Assembly: GCA_954871525.1 (NCBI GenBank)
Contig: OX940869.1
Span: 14,439,001 to 14,503,000, forward strand
From: Parietaria judaica
Taxonomy: Eukaryota; Streptophyta; Magnoliopsida; Rosales; Urticaceae
Direction: 5' to 3'
DNA length: 64,000 bases
Shown: piece by piece, positions 49,165 to 60,335 of the stretch
Numbering within the stretch: the first letter of the stretch is position 1
How the letters are laid out: every line of letters begins with the position of its first letter
Program-made: the position numbers and the translations under genes
Notes under the pieces: generated by a model
The model's database searches: none
Seen by the model: the letters and a program-made list of their open reading frames with translations, nothing else
Told to the model about the DNA's origin: nothing

Positions 49165-50721
49165 TTGGTACTTAGCTGCTAATATTCCCTTTCCATACAC
49201 TATACTATAGTACTATACTATCTCTATATTTATTTCTCGAATTAAATTTACGATCTACTTTTTAATAAAAGCTTAATAGATTTCCGATCATTCTAAAATA
49301 AATTTGTCTACTTTTGTATTACATTTAGAATGAGCTTTGAATCGAACAATTTTTACTTGAAACTAAAAAGTTATGGAAAAACATACACAAATTATGTGAG
49401 AGAAATATATTGACAACATTCGTAGATATATTGACATAATCCGTCGATATTTGTCGATTTCTTTCAATAATTTTCAATTATCAACATTTTTGTTGAGAAT
49501 TGGTGTTGCATGCATGTATCAAAATTTTATCATAATTTCTTCATCTTAAATTCAAATCGAGATAAGATAGAGAACTGCAATTTTAATAAAAGTTAATTGC
49601 GGAAATTGGCTTGTAAATGGATGACAATGATCTCAAAAAACTCATATTTAGTCATGAGAAAAAAATATAGAGAATACTTATTTTAGAATGATCTCGTGTT
49701 TACACACATATATTCAATATCGCGCTATTGTATCGTTTTCTTGAATTGAATATATTATTAGCCGATAGTATAAATTATGGTTTTAAATCCCACAAAATAA
49801 CCGGGTTAAATTCACTGAAAATGCACCCCGCTTAAGAAAAGCTCGAGTTAAACCCGAATCCCGCCTGAGACCAAAATTGCGGATATATTTCCATAAATTA
49901 AGAGTTCAATTCCCAATTTGTTTACCTTAAAAGTCAAGGAGGGAAAATTTCCAAAAGGTTATGTTTAAAGAGAAGGAAGAAAAACAAGATTTTTCTAAAT
50001 AGAGAGAGAGAGAGGTGATTTTGGGAGGGCAAGTTTGTTAGAGACTTTTTTGTTTTTAAGTTTTGGGGTAGTGCTGTAATTAGAAATTTTGGTTTGTGTT
50101 TGTATTTTAGCTATGTAGGTTTTGATTCTGAGGGGAATAAAATAAGATACGCACAAAATAATAAGAAGGAAACATGTAATGACAACTAAATATCATACAT
50201 TGCAAGATTAAGAAATGATGTTGACTCTAGACTCTTAGGGACAGAGCTAAAATATTATTCGGTAGCTTATAGCTAGAATATTTCCTAAATTAGAATAATC
50301 CAATTTCCAATTACTTCCTCCTCTTCAAAGTTATTTCCGACTCATTATTTTCAACTTTGCACAACCCCTTCAAATTGATTTTTAAAAGCTAACGGCCCGA
50401 TTATGTGATTTTACAGGTATACCAATATATTACGAGTACATCGGATATTTTTTCTAAGATTTTAAAAGTCAATAATATATTGTGCCGGTAAAATTATATA
50501 TATATATATATTGACGAGTGTTAGGTAAAATAATAGTATACTATTAAAAATAGTAATCTTCTATACATAACCCTATAAACTAAAACACTTTTGAATGATT
50601 TCAATTAAATTTTTTTTTTTTTGAAATTCCGTAGAATTTTTATATTTATATTTCCCCCAATTTTTTTTGCTTATTATATCAAATTTTAAAATTAAAAATT
50701 AATTTTTTTATTGATTAAAGG
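49165..50721. other. AT-rich intergenic DNA
   Basis: No gene or element with defined ends was found. There is an (AT)n run near 50496-50511. Confidence 0.6.
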
Positions 50722-51865
50722 TGTTATAGGGTATTTTTATAAAGAACGTTTCATAAATGAAGATTATTTAATTAATTATTTCTTTATTAAATTAAGTCAA
50801 TTTCAACCAAAAACACCCTCTAGAGGCCCGTTTTCATGAAACGAGAAGCCCAAAAACTCATAAAAAAAATCAAAATAATTAAAAAACGCCGTCGAGGGTC
50901 GAAAAAATGTTCTCGGGGCGTGTCCGGCGCCCTAAAAAGGGCTCAGGGGCACCGTGGCAAGGCTTCACGCGCGCCCCAAATCTGCCAGACACTCGCCACG
51001 GCGCCCGCACACGCCCACACGCGTGCGTGGAGGCCCCGTGGACGCGCGTGAGCTTGCGTGGGGCCTCCAAATGACATGTGGCAGCCGGGACTAAAAAAAC
51101 CCCTCTTTGTCCCACGTCACCCCGCCTAGGCGCGAGGACTAAAAAATGAATATATAATTGCCCGGAGACCTGCAAAAGTGATCTAATTGCACATAGGCCC
51201 TCGAACCCTCCTATAAATAGGAGCTTGATTCATACAAACGGTAAGTAATTCAAACTCTCTCAAACTTTCTCATTGAGCGTCAGAGGTGAATACGGGGGTA
51301 CACCACACCCCCTCCCTCGGGCTCTCCTTGACCTCGGCTATTCATCTTTTCCATAGATTCGGAGCGAGGGTGGCTAGCAAGAGTGGGAGCCCTAGAGAAG
51401 ATCCCGACCTGATCTGCGAGCTACCCGACAGAGGTTCTGGTTCTCAGTGGTCACCGATCTATCCCCCAAGTCTTATCCGACCATAGTGGAGGTATTCAGA
51501 CTCTGTGGCGATAGATTCGAGGATCCGATCCGGACCGACGATTAGCGGAGGGTCCGATCTACCAGGATTCACCGAAGGCCAGTCTGCGACCTTCCCTACG
51601 GGGGTACCAGTTCTCAATGGTCGCCAAACCTGTAACCCGAGCCTAGTCAATTCCTGACCATGCGGTAACAGGTAGCAGAGGACACGATTATGGGCCAACG
51701 GTTAGCGGAGGGCCGTCCGGCCTGAGGCGCCAAGAATCCTCGCCTTACTCCACAAGAATAGTGAATCAAGAATCTAGCCTAAGAAAGTCAACAAACGGCG
51801 ATGGGCCCAGCCCAATATTCAACTTTGGGCTGCTACAATGTTTGATCCATTTTTCGGCATCAACA
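50722..51865 (+). mobile_element. Probable solo LTR (1.14 kb)
   Basis: It begins TGTTATAGGG and ends GGCATCAACA, so the tips TGTT/AACA are inverted. Flanks are AAAGG (50717-50721) and CAAGG (51866-51870), four of five matching. A GC-rich centre (50900-51110) and a TATA-like ctataaatagg at about 51211 fit an LTR promoter. The start is an inference from these features. A related sequence begins near 63640. Confidence 0.55.
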
Positions 51866-52551
51866 CAAGGTTTTCACCAAAATTAATAAGGGTTACTGAA
51901 AAAACTGAGCGATTAATGAGTTCTTCAACCATGCTTTTAAGTTTAAACACATTTTTTAAAGCATTATAATATCGAGTCCCCGACTCTAAGCGTTGATCTT
52001 AGGTAAAAACTCAAACTCTCTGTCTATATATATAATGATTAATGATAGTTTTCCTTTAAACATAACTCTTATCTCCGTTGAGCTTAGCCTTACGTTAGTG
52101 GAAAGCCTTAACACAAGATCAAAATAAACTCATAGGTATTAGTATAATAATCAGTATTTTAAAGTTTGCAAATTGCAAACTGCCCCCAAATCTAATTTAC
52201 GCGTGTATTGAGATTTTGTACAAAAATTAAAGATAGTTAATGATTGTGTCGATCTAATTAGTATACCGATAAATCTTTTGTAAAAAAATATTACACAAAT
52301 ATATAAAAAAAAAAAAACAGTTTCTGAAAATTTAAGAAAAAAATTCTAATTTCTTATCAAGGTGAATTTTGGAGGGCTTTCGAAGATTATATAATAGTAG
52401 ATATGAAAAATTTGAGAAAATGTGAGATTTTCTTATTAAAAGAAAGAATTTGAGACTGAAATACAATGTCAAATAAACGATATACCTTTAGCTCGCAAAT
52501 CGACTGCATGCCCACCAAAATGGGGTTTTGGCGGCGTGCCCGCGGCAATAC
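51866..52551. other. AT-rich intergenic DNA
   Basis: Nothing recognised. It ends in a short GC-rich stretch (gcggcgtgcccgcggc) at the border of the next LTR. Confidence 0.6.
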
Positions 52552-53327
52552 TGTTAGGGTCGGATTTGGTCAAATCCATCCTCAACACAACTCGTGTCGT
52601 TTTGTCCGTAAACGACATGAGGGGAGGCGAGGAAGTTCATCACCCGAGGGGGATTATCCCCGAGGAGGAACATCCCCGAGGAAGAATACCCCCGAGGAGG
52701 CTCATCCACGAGGAGACGCAGCCACGTGAAAGCAAGCTGCGATGAAGCGTCCCATCGCACCCGACGGGGAATTTCGTCATGATGATTGTGCAGGGCCAAA
52801 TGACCATTGACGAGATGTGCATTTAATGAAGCCGACCTACTCACTCGATGAGAACACCAGCGACGAGGCTTGCAGAGCCGAATGACGGCTGACGGGATGC
52901 GCATTTAATGAGGCGCACCTACCCATAACGGCAGCCTGCTCGGAAGTGACATAAAGTAAGGATTAACCATGCTGCCCTCAAATCACGCCAGAGAGTGAAT
53001 GATTAAAGAGAAAAAGGTGGGAAGGATGCGAGGGGAAGGCATTGTAAACTCTATAAAAGGCAAGATAAGCCTCATTTGTAAGGTTCGGAAAAAGAGAGGA
53101 AAAAGGCCCGGAAAGAGAAAAAAATTCTTGTAATAAAAAAGGCTAAGGAAACTGAGAGAAGCTCAAGGCTCATGATCCTTCATCTGTCCAACTATTCAAC
53201 GGAAGAAAACCGAGCTCATTTTCGGAAAATATAATAAAACAGAGATATTCATCAATTATTGTTGTTTATTTGTTATTTGGTGATTATCTTTGTGACTGTA
53301 AAAGGGTGGTGAAAATCGCCCTCTACA
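52552..53327 (+). repeat. 5' LTR
   Basis: It starts TGTTAGGGTCGG and ends CGCCCTCTACA. It has a tandem run of ccccgaggagga-type units (about 52640-52715), a TATA box (ctctataaaagg near 53049) and an A/G-rich transcribed part. By eye it differs from the 3' LTR at about 16 of 776 positions. Confidence 0.93.
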
Positions 53328-53330
53328 GTT

Positions 53331-53348
53331 TGGCGCCCACCGAGGGGC
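53331..53348 (+). other. Primer-binding site of gypsy type
   Basis: TGGCGCCCACCGAGGGG lies three bases after the 5' LTR. The form TGGCGCC... is typical of plant Ty3/gypsy elements. The tRNA used is not determined here. Confidence 0.8.
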
Positions 53349-53429
53349 TTTGTTTTCTTTCTAACTCACAGCCAGGAATTTGGAAGAGCACGACGTTATC
53401 AAACGACGCCGTCGTCAGCAACGTGCTCG

Positions 53430-53469
53430 AGGCGATGGCTGAGCGCGCGAAAATAGTGAGCAGAGCATA
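53430..53469 (+). pseudogene. Residual gag start, 11 codons
   Basis: An ATG near 53434 encodes MAERAKIVSRA and then stops. Its position 100 bp after the primer site is where such elements usually start gag. No longer frame follows, so gag is effectively absent. The duplicated leader downstream ends within this same ATG GCT GAG text. Confidence 0.4.
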
Positions 53470-53849
53470 AAGAGGCAACTCAAGGGGCAGGAGTGACGTA
53501 AGAAGGGGAGACGTACGGAATCCTTGCATTTAAGAGAGGCCGATTGATAGACGATTAATCAGAAAAAGAAGCGCACGCGTATCAATGAATCGGAGCAACT
53601 CCCGAAGGGTTGTGAGGTGACAACGAAACAGAGAATACGAAGAGTTGCGTGCGAAGCAATCAACGGTTATAAAATGGGAAGTTTGGAGAGGATCAGGAAG
53701 AACAAGTCTGCGGAAATAAAAACCAACTCGGTTAACTCCCAGATAAGTACCAATCTCTCCACCCAGAAAATAAAAGTTCCTTTCTTACTCCGAAACCAGT
53801 ATTTGCTAGTATTTTCGCGATACAGGCTGAGAAAGCACACGAGGAGAAG

Positions 53850-54797
53850 ATGGCGCTCAGAGAAGGAGTTACTGGCCAAAGCCACACAGACGAGTCGGAG
53901 ATGATCGTGGATGAAGACTGGGGATGGCCCAAGGAAGACGCAACGGGGGCACGAGGAGGAGATGATCACGAGATGACGGACTTCTGGAAGCACGAGGAAT
54001 GGCCAGAAAGCAGCGAGCCATGTCCAATGGAGGAGGACACCAAGGAGGGCCAACGAGATCAGGAGGAGTCGAGAATCCCAGGTGAACCACACCCCGCGTT
54101 GGAACTGGTCCTGCCGTATCTTATGCCCGAGGAACTCCTCGCGGTGGAGATGGTGTGCACATCGTTACGCGACGAGGTTCGAGGGAACAGCCTTCTGTGG
54201 CGCAACCTCAGCATCTACAGCCCGTTGAGCGAGCGGATCAAAGACGAGGATCTCTTGAGGTTGGCGAGGAGGTCTCAAGGGAAGATGGAAACTTTGACTC
54301 TGGACGAGTGCGACGAGGTCACCAACGCCGCGGTGAAAACAATCATGCAGGACAACCCGATGCTCATAAAGCTATGCCTGCCACGCTGCCACCGAATCAC
54401 CTTAGACGACGTGGTCAACAACCTGTCCACCATCGAGCACGGGATAAAATTCCTGAGGGTCAACAGGCTGTTTCCCAGTTTCGAGGGGTTTACTCTCGAG
54501 AAGGGAACCAGGGTCAGATTTGAGGACCTTCCCCCACTGCTCTCGGCAGGGAATCCAGTCGACTATCTCGAGCAGCAGGCGCCCGCCCCACGCGGTCGTC
54601 TGCTTGACATGGAGTTCTGCAGGCGGTGCGACAAAAATGTCCTGGTCTACGAGAGGATAATGAGGACTCAAGCAGGAAACTCCATCCGCCCGCCGTGTTT
54701 TGGACGACGCCGAAGTGAGCGTGCTTGCGGCTTTTGCAGATCTTGCTATATCCTCGGTACCACGTGGTACACCGACCTCTGCCCGGAATGTAACTAA
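53850..54797 (+). CDS. F-box protein (SKIP14/SKIP28-like) captured inside an LTR retrotransposon, 315 aa
   Basis: This is a single uninterrupted frame from the ATG at 53850 to TAA at 54797. Residues 1-75 are acidic and unlike the family, and the frame is open upstream (QAEKAHEEK), so this part may be retrotransposon-derived. Residues 79-122 form an F-box (HPALELVLPYLMPEELLAVE, MVCTSLRDEV, LLWRNLSIYSPLSERI). Residues 130-205 look like leucine-rich repeats (LRLARRSQGKMETLTLDECD, LIKLCLPRCHRITLDDVV). The Cys-rich end has pairs C257/C260, C293/C296/C299 and C311/C314, matching the C-terminal zinc-binding style of plant SKIP14-like F-box proteins. F-box proteins select substrates for SCF ubiquitin ligases by binding SKP1/ASK. 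Host homologues normally lie at their own loci; here the ORF sits between the LTRs and lacks introns. Whether it is expressed is unknown. Confidence 0.82.
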   Translation: MALREGVTGQSHTDESEMIVDEDWGWPKEDATGARGGDDHEMTDFWKHEEWPESSEPCPMEEDTKEGQRDQEESRIPGEPHPALELVLPYLMPEELLAVEMVCTSLRDEVRGNSLLWRNLSIYSPLSERIKDEDLLRLARRSQGKMETLTLDECDEVTNAAVKTIMQDNPMLIKLCLPRCHRITLDDVVNNLSTIEHGIKFLRVNRLFPSFEGFTLEKGTRVRFEDLPPLLSAGNPVDYLEQQAPAPRGRLLDMEFCRRCDKNVLVYERIMRTQAGNSIRPPCFGRRRSERACGFCRSCYILGTTWYTDLCPECN

Positions 54798-55211
54798 GGT
54801 CGCCCCAGCGGAAATTCTCTGGAGAAAATCGTGTCGTCAGCCTGCTCGATCGTCGAGGAAGATTAAGCCCCGAAGTAAGGCTCATACACTGCTCGGCGCG
54901 AAGGGAGGGTCGGAGATGCTACCTTTTAGCCTTGGTAGATGATAGAAGTTTGCTTGGGTTTGTTTTGGGTTTTTAGTGTCTGTGTATGTATGTTTTTTTT
55001 TTACTTATTAAGGAACGAGCAGAATTACAAGTTGGCAAAAGTGTGTGTGCAACTCTGCTCGGTGATAGTACCAAATAGGAGGGAAAATATCTTCGCAATA
55101 TTCATATAAAAAAAAGGTGCCGAGCGAGCCCGATCCGGCGAGAGTGCCGAGAAAGTTATAAAAAAAAAATATATACATATAATATAATAATAAATAATAT
55201 GTACACTATTT

Positions 55212-55480
55212 ACGGCTAAGGGTGCCGAGCAAGCCCGGTCCGACAAAACATGTCGAGATCCATATACGGCTAATGGTGCCGAGCAAGCCCAGTCCGACAA
55301 AACATGTCGAGATTCATATACGGCTAAGGGTGCCGAGCAAGCCCGGTCCGACAAAACATGTCCAGATCCATATACGGCTAAAGGCGCCGAGCAAGCCCGG
55401 TCCGGCAAAACATGTTGAGATCCATATACGGCTAAGGGCGCCGAGCAAGCCCAGGCTGGCAAGAGTGCCGAGGAAGTGAC
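55212..55480. repeat. 54-bp tandem repeats, about five units
   Basis: Units of 54 bp start acggctaagggtgccgagca. The first starts are 55212 and 55266, continuing to about 55480. Because 54 is a multiple of three, every frame without a stop translates as an 18-residue repeat, and the ORFs here are by-products. Shorter relatives (acggctaagggcgccgagca) recur at about 55709 and 55771, and the phrase 'gagagtgccgag' is scattered from 55120 to 55760. Confidence 0.92.
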
Positions 55481-55645
55481 AATCAAGGCGAGAGTGCCTA
55501 TGGGGCCCTGGGAATTAGTCGGCTCGTACCCGACGAAACCTAGCGATACCCGCAAGTGATAACCAAGGCGAGAGTGCCTATGGGGTCCTGGGAATTAGTC
55601 GGCTCGTACCCGATGAAACCTAGCGATACCCGCAAGAGACAACTA
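55481..55645. repeat. 80-bp tandem repeat, two units plus a partial
   Basis: Units at 55481-55560 and 55561-55640 contain gcgagagtgcctatgggg and ggaattagtcggctcgtacc. A partial third unit starts at 55641. Confidence 0.92.
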
Positions 55646-55943
55646 CGGCGAGAGTGCCAAGGAAAAGAGGTACGGCGAGAGTGCCGAGCAAAAAAAATAT
55701 ACAATATTTACGGCTAAGGGCGCCGAGCAAGCCCGAGCCGGCGAGAGTGCCGAGCAAAGAAAAACTATATTTACGGCTAAGGGCGCGGAGCAAGCCCGTA
55801 CAAGTTCGAAAATAGCGAGCAAAGCCATAAAAGAAAATCATCATATGTTCATTTGATTAAAAAAAAAAATATATATACGAAGTACAGAGTATTATTTACA
55901 GCTCATTCGTCCACACCTTTAGAAAATACACATATTATAATTC

Positions 55944-56881
55944 TCACAGGGACTGATCCTCCCGCCTAGCGACATCGTCGAAGGGATATTGACCCAGGAC
56001 TGCGTCGGCACACTCCTCGATGATGGTGTCACAGACGCGGCGAAGGATGTCATCCACAATTAAGCAAGCCGGATGGTCAGCGGGAAGCTCCGGGGGCTTA
56101 CTCAAAGAAGTTCCCACGAGGCTCGCATTGACCCCACTGTCAGCCTGCAAAGAAGGAGCCAAGAGTGAAGGACCAATCCCAAAAAGAGGTAAAACTACAA
56201 AATGTTTAAACTAAGCTGCCCCATACCGTGTTCGACGAGGAAGGAAGAACCTCAAAACCCGGCGAGCACGCTCTAGCGACACTCGGAGGGAGACAGGGGG
56301 AAAGCGGAGGAGAGTTTGGAGCACCGGAGATTTTCCTCGCCAGCTTGGCCAAATCAGCCAGGTATTCCTGCTCCAACCTGCGCCATCTTGGCAGTTTGGC
56401 TCGAAGCTCACCAACGGTCGAGCGGGAAGGTAATCCCTCGACGAGCTTGATATTCGAGAGCACACCGCCCAGCAGGCGCTGAACACGGGCAATCCCCTCA
56501 AGTGCACCGAATCTCTCGGAGGCGTGCTTCAGCTTGTCGACCGCTTGGTGATAGAGGCGTAAGCGAGAAAATTCCTCCTCTATTGCCCAGCTCCGGGCTT
56601 CGTCGCGGTCCTTGACGAGTTTCCTCAGCACGGCCTTGACATGGAAAGAGATTTGCTCCTCCCGACCAGGCGACAGGTTTATGGCATCGGCAATTCGGTT
56701 GAAATACTCATTCTTTTGCCGGAGCTGTGCCGAGAGAGTGTCCTCGCACCGCTGATAACGCTGTCGCTCCTCAAGGAGGGACTCTTCGGCAATGGCAAGG
56801 AGACGTCTATGTTCATCGCGCTCCGCCCTACACTCGGCGAGCCTAATCCCTGTAATCTCGGGGAGAGTACCTCCACTCCCT
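55944..56881 (-). CDS. Antisense coiled-coil ORF, module 2, spliced, no clear start
   Basis: The minus-strand frame is open from about 56881 to 56227 (RLAECRAERDEHRRLLAIAE, EDTLSAQLRQKNEYF, LRKLVKDRDEARSWAIEEE, LRAKLPRWRRLEQEYLADLA, NSPPLSPC). A donor ACG|GTATGG and acceptor TTTGCAG|GCT (intron 56226-56145, 82 bp) join it in phase to 56144-55944 (ADSGVNASL ... DDILRRVCDTIIEECADAVL, stop). Heptad-like Leu/Ala spacing and high Glu/Arg/Lys predict coiled coil. It is paralogous to the end of module 1 (57251-59091): both have LP.WR, then a Lys/Glu helix, then SPPLSPC. A stop lies just upstream of 56881 and no ATG is in frame early, so this may be a truncated duplicate or internal exon. Function unknown. 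Confidence 0.6.
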
Positions 56882-57250
56882 TATAAAGTCCTCGCCGGAG
56901 CAAGGGCAAGCATAGACTCTTCAGCCCCCTCGCAACCTCCTCCATCGCTGGGGGAAAAGGCATCGGGGCAAAGAACAACGGTACCACCTCCGGCCTTCGA
57001 AGGAAAGGAGAGACTGGAGATACGGAAGAAACAATAAAGAGGCCCGACAAGAAAAAGGAGAAGGGAAAAACAAGTATACGAGGGCGATAGCGAAAAAAGC
57101 TTAGCGACGGAAGGAAAAGGTAACCCGAGAAAGATTTCTTTTATTTATATGATAGTTCGCTTAAATGTTTGGATTACAGAAAGAGCCACAAAGTTCGGAA
57201 TTTACAAAAAAAAGGAGGGAAATTGAAAGGGGAAACTCCGGGAAAACGTC

Positions 57251-59091
57251 CTATACCGTGGGCTCCGGAGGCGCCGGGGTCTCGGTGTTTGAGTCGGATC
57301 CATCGCGCGGTGAGGACCCGAGAGCGGCCCCTTCCGAGGCAAGGCCTTCAAGTCTCCGGCAGTCCGAGGCTGCCCGCTTGCAGGGGGAGAGCGGTGGAGA
57401 ATCAGGGTCCCGGGCGGACTTCTTGTCCAGCTCCTCTACCACGGCCCGGTGCTTATCGCGGCTTTCGCGCCACGAAGGCAAGCGGATTTCGAGGCTCTCG
57501 ACGCGTGCCGCTGGAGGGATTTTCTCGACCAAAACAATGTTGGCATGGTACGCGGCGGCCAAGCGGTGGGCGTTGATGGATTGGTCAAGGAAATCATACC
57601 TCGCCGAGAGGCGCTCCAGCTTGGCCCGGGCCTCCTCGAACAGGCGCTCCCTGCCGTGACGTTCCTCAACTGACTCGGTTCGCGCAGCCTCTAAGTCCTC
57701 GGCGAAATTCGTCAGCACGGCGTCGACCCAGGACGCCAGGAGGTCTTCCTGCTCGAGTGGTACGCCAACGGCTCCACCGATCTGAGCGAGGCGCTCGGCC
57801 TTGAGTCGGAGTTCATCGGAGTGACCCGCCTCCTTAACAGCAAAAGCGTTTTGCTGCTCTGTGAGCTTGACCTCTGCGGCCCGGCGCAACGAGATTTCCG
57901 ACTTCAAGGCGGATTTGGTCTCGTTAAGTTCGGCCTCCGCGGCCCGACGCGACGAGGTCTCTGATTCCAAGGCAAATGTGGCCACGTCGAGTTCCGAGGA
58001 AAGCCTCTCGGCCTGCTCCCGGAACTTCTGCCCGTCGCGGGTGGAAACCTCAAACTGCCCCCGGACTAACGTGAGCTCTGCCGACAGCTCGCTGGCCTCT
58101 CTCTCGGCCCTGGCGGTGAATAACCGCTCGGAGGTGATCACGTCCTTTAACTGGGCTACACCCCGGGCAACGCGGTCAACAAGTTCCAATCTCCCCACGG
58201 ACTCGTTGAGAAGATCGACGAGCCCGTGAGAAGCTTTGGCCTCGGGAAGCGCTCCCGGAGGCGGCAAGGCCGGGAAGCCGGCTTGAGCCCGTGGCAACCC
58301 GGTAGGTGTCTCCTCGGGGTCAAGGGATGACGCGGAAGGTCGCGCCGAGTCATCCGCTGATTTCGGCGGCGCACTAGAAGGAGTGATGAGAAATACCTGT
58401 GAGCCGGAGACGCCAGCAGGTTTGGGAGAAAGCTGGATCCCTGAGCCCTCAAGGACCTCGACACCAGATGCGTCGGAAAGGAGCTTCAGGCCAGGAGGAC
58501 TAACCCCGGGGTGCGCCCCGGGCCGTTCCTCTTCGGATCCGAAGGGGATCTGATCTTGGTCGCCTTCGCGCCCGACAGGTGCGAAGGTCTCTCCTCGGGC
58601 GTCTTCCTTGCCAATAGATCCCGTACCTTCCTCATTCGGAACCTGGGTCTCTCTGACCGAAGACTGAATCGGAGGCGTAGAGGCCGCGGACAGGTCCCGA
58701 GTCGCTTCGTCGGGGATACCCCGAGGTGGTGACAGAGAGGACCGGGTCGCGACCCCAGGAGCGGAAGGAAGAATGGAGCTTTCGGCTCCAAAGAGGGTGG
58801 AGGGGGAGCATTCGGCGCGGGAACCAGATGCTCGATGTCGTCGAACTCCAGTCTCTCCCGCGGGTTCACGGCGGGGCGCGCACGCCCTTCCGCCGCCAGT
58901 CCCGTCCTCCCCGCTGCGCCCTCGACAGGCGCGGTGCCTGGAGCTCCCTCCGCCGTTCCTCGAGACGAACCAGCTGCTTCGGGCTCAGGGGTCGGGTCGG
59001 GAGCTTTTGCCTTCTTCACGGAGGAAGCGTCACATATCTCCTCGGCGGGGCGCTTGCCCGAAGAGCTTTCTTCTCGAGGAGATCTCCTCAA
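57251..59091 (-). CDS. Antisense ORF, module 1: NLS plus long coiled coil, one frameshift
   Basis: The minus-strand frame from 59091 opens MRRSPREESSSGKRPAEEI. It contains KRPAEEICDASSVKKAK, a good bipartite nuclear localisation motif, and then a Pro/Ala-rich linker to about 58810 (FDDIEHLVPAPNA). In the C-rich run near 58790-58815 the protein-like reading moves to another frame. That frame is open without stops from about 58830 to 57251 and includes SSLDPEETPTGLPRAQAGF and a long coiled coil (ERLFTARAEREASELSAELT, ETSSRRAAEAELNETKSAL, LEQEDLLASWVDAVLTNF, SLEIRLPSWRESRDKH, SPPLSPC), ending EPPTV-like text and a stop. With one indel it gives about 610 residues. Antisense ORFs of this kind are known in the Tat branch of plant gypsy elements; their role is unknown. 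Confidence 0.65.
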
Positions 59092-59559
59092 GGAGCGGGA
59101 AGCATCTGGCGAGGAGCGGGCAACGGACTCCGTCCTCGTTCTCGTTCTCGTTCGCCGCTCGTCGCAAGTATCCGCGATGGGGCTTTTGCTCGAGAAACCG
59201 CCCTTTCAGGGGGTGAGCCCCTATATTTACAAAGTGCATGTTTACGTTTACACCTTTTGCCTTCGAGGCGTAAATTTCGGCATTTTTACAGAATTCAGGT
59301 AAGTGAAGAGGGTTCTCGACAAAAATGCCAACGGCGTTTAGGTCACGGTAGCCCTCGCAGACGAGGGACCTGGCTCGCAATAAGGAGGGAAGCAAAGGAG
59401 GCCTGACGAGGAAAGGAAGCGGTTTAGCAATATAACCACGCGAGGAGCCGAAGAAGCAATCGCCGACCGGGAACCAACTAGTGCCGGCTAGGGCCGATCT
59501 CCGAAATAGTTATACTTTATTTTACCATGTGTATACACTTGATAAAATGGGGGACTGAC

Positions 59560-60335
59560 TGTTAAGGTCGGATTTGGTCAAATCCATCCTCAACACAACT
59601 CGTGTCGTTTTGTCCGTAAACGACATGAGGGGAGGCGAGGAAGTTCATCACCCGAGGGGAATTATCCCCGAGGAGGAACATCCCCGAGGAAGAATACCCC
59701 CGAGGAGGCTCATCCACAAGGAGACGCAGCCACGTGAAAGCAAGCTGCGATGAAGTGTCCCATCGCACCCGACGAGGAATTTCGTCATGATGATTGTGCA
59801 GGGCCGAATGACCATTGACGAGATGTGCATTTAATGAAGCCGACCTACTCACTCGATGAGAACACCAGCGACGAGGCTTGCAGTGCCGAATGACGGCTGA
59901 CGGGATGCGCATTTAATGAGGCGCACCTACCCATAACGGCAGCCTGCTCGGAAGTGACATAAAGTAAGGATTAACCATGCTGCCCTCAAATCACGCCAGA
60001 GAGTGAGTAATTAAAGAGAAAAAGGCGGGAAGGATGCGAGGGGAAGGCATTGTAAACTCTATAAAAGGCAAGATAAGCCTCATTTGTAAGGTTCAGAAAA
60101 AGAGAGGAAAAAGGCCCGGAAAGAGAAAAGAATTCTTGTAATAAAAAAGGCTAAGGAAACTGAGAGAAGCTCGAGGCTCATGATCCTTCATCTGTCCAGC
60201 TATTCAACGGAAGAAAACCGAGCTCATTTTCGGAAAATATAATAAAATAGAGATATTCATCAATTATTGTTGTTTATTTGTTATTTGGTGATTATCTTTG
60301 TGACTGGAAAAGGGTGGTGAAAATCGCCCTCTACA
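59560..60335 (+). repeat. Second LTR of the F-box-carrying element
   Basis: It starts TGTTAAGGTCGG and ends CGCCCTCTACA, 776 bp, the same length as the first. The TATA box is near 60057. Confidence 0.93.

Noticed and set aside
55212..55480. Regularly spaced repeats resembling a CRISPR array
   Set aside because: Units are contiguous 54-bp tandem repeats without unique spacers, in a plant retrotransposon.
55025..55555. 176-codon minus-strand frame with repeated CSAPLAVYGS text, and the 85-codon plus-strand counterpart
   Set aside because: Both are translations of the 54-bp tandem repeat. The period is a multiple of three, so several frames stay open.
58726..59406. 226-codon plus-strand frame and its neighbours
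   Set aside because: They overlap the antisense coiled-coil gene in very GC-rich DNA. Arg/Ser-rich composition and lack of any domain mark them as shadows.
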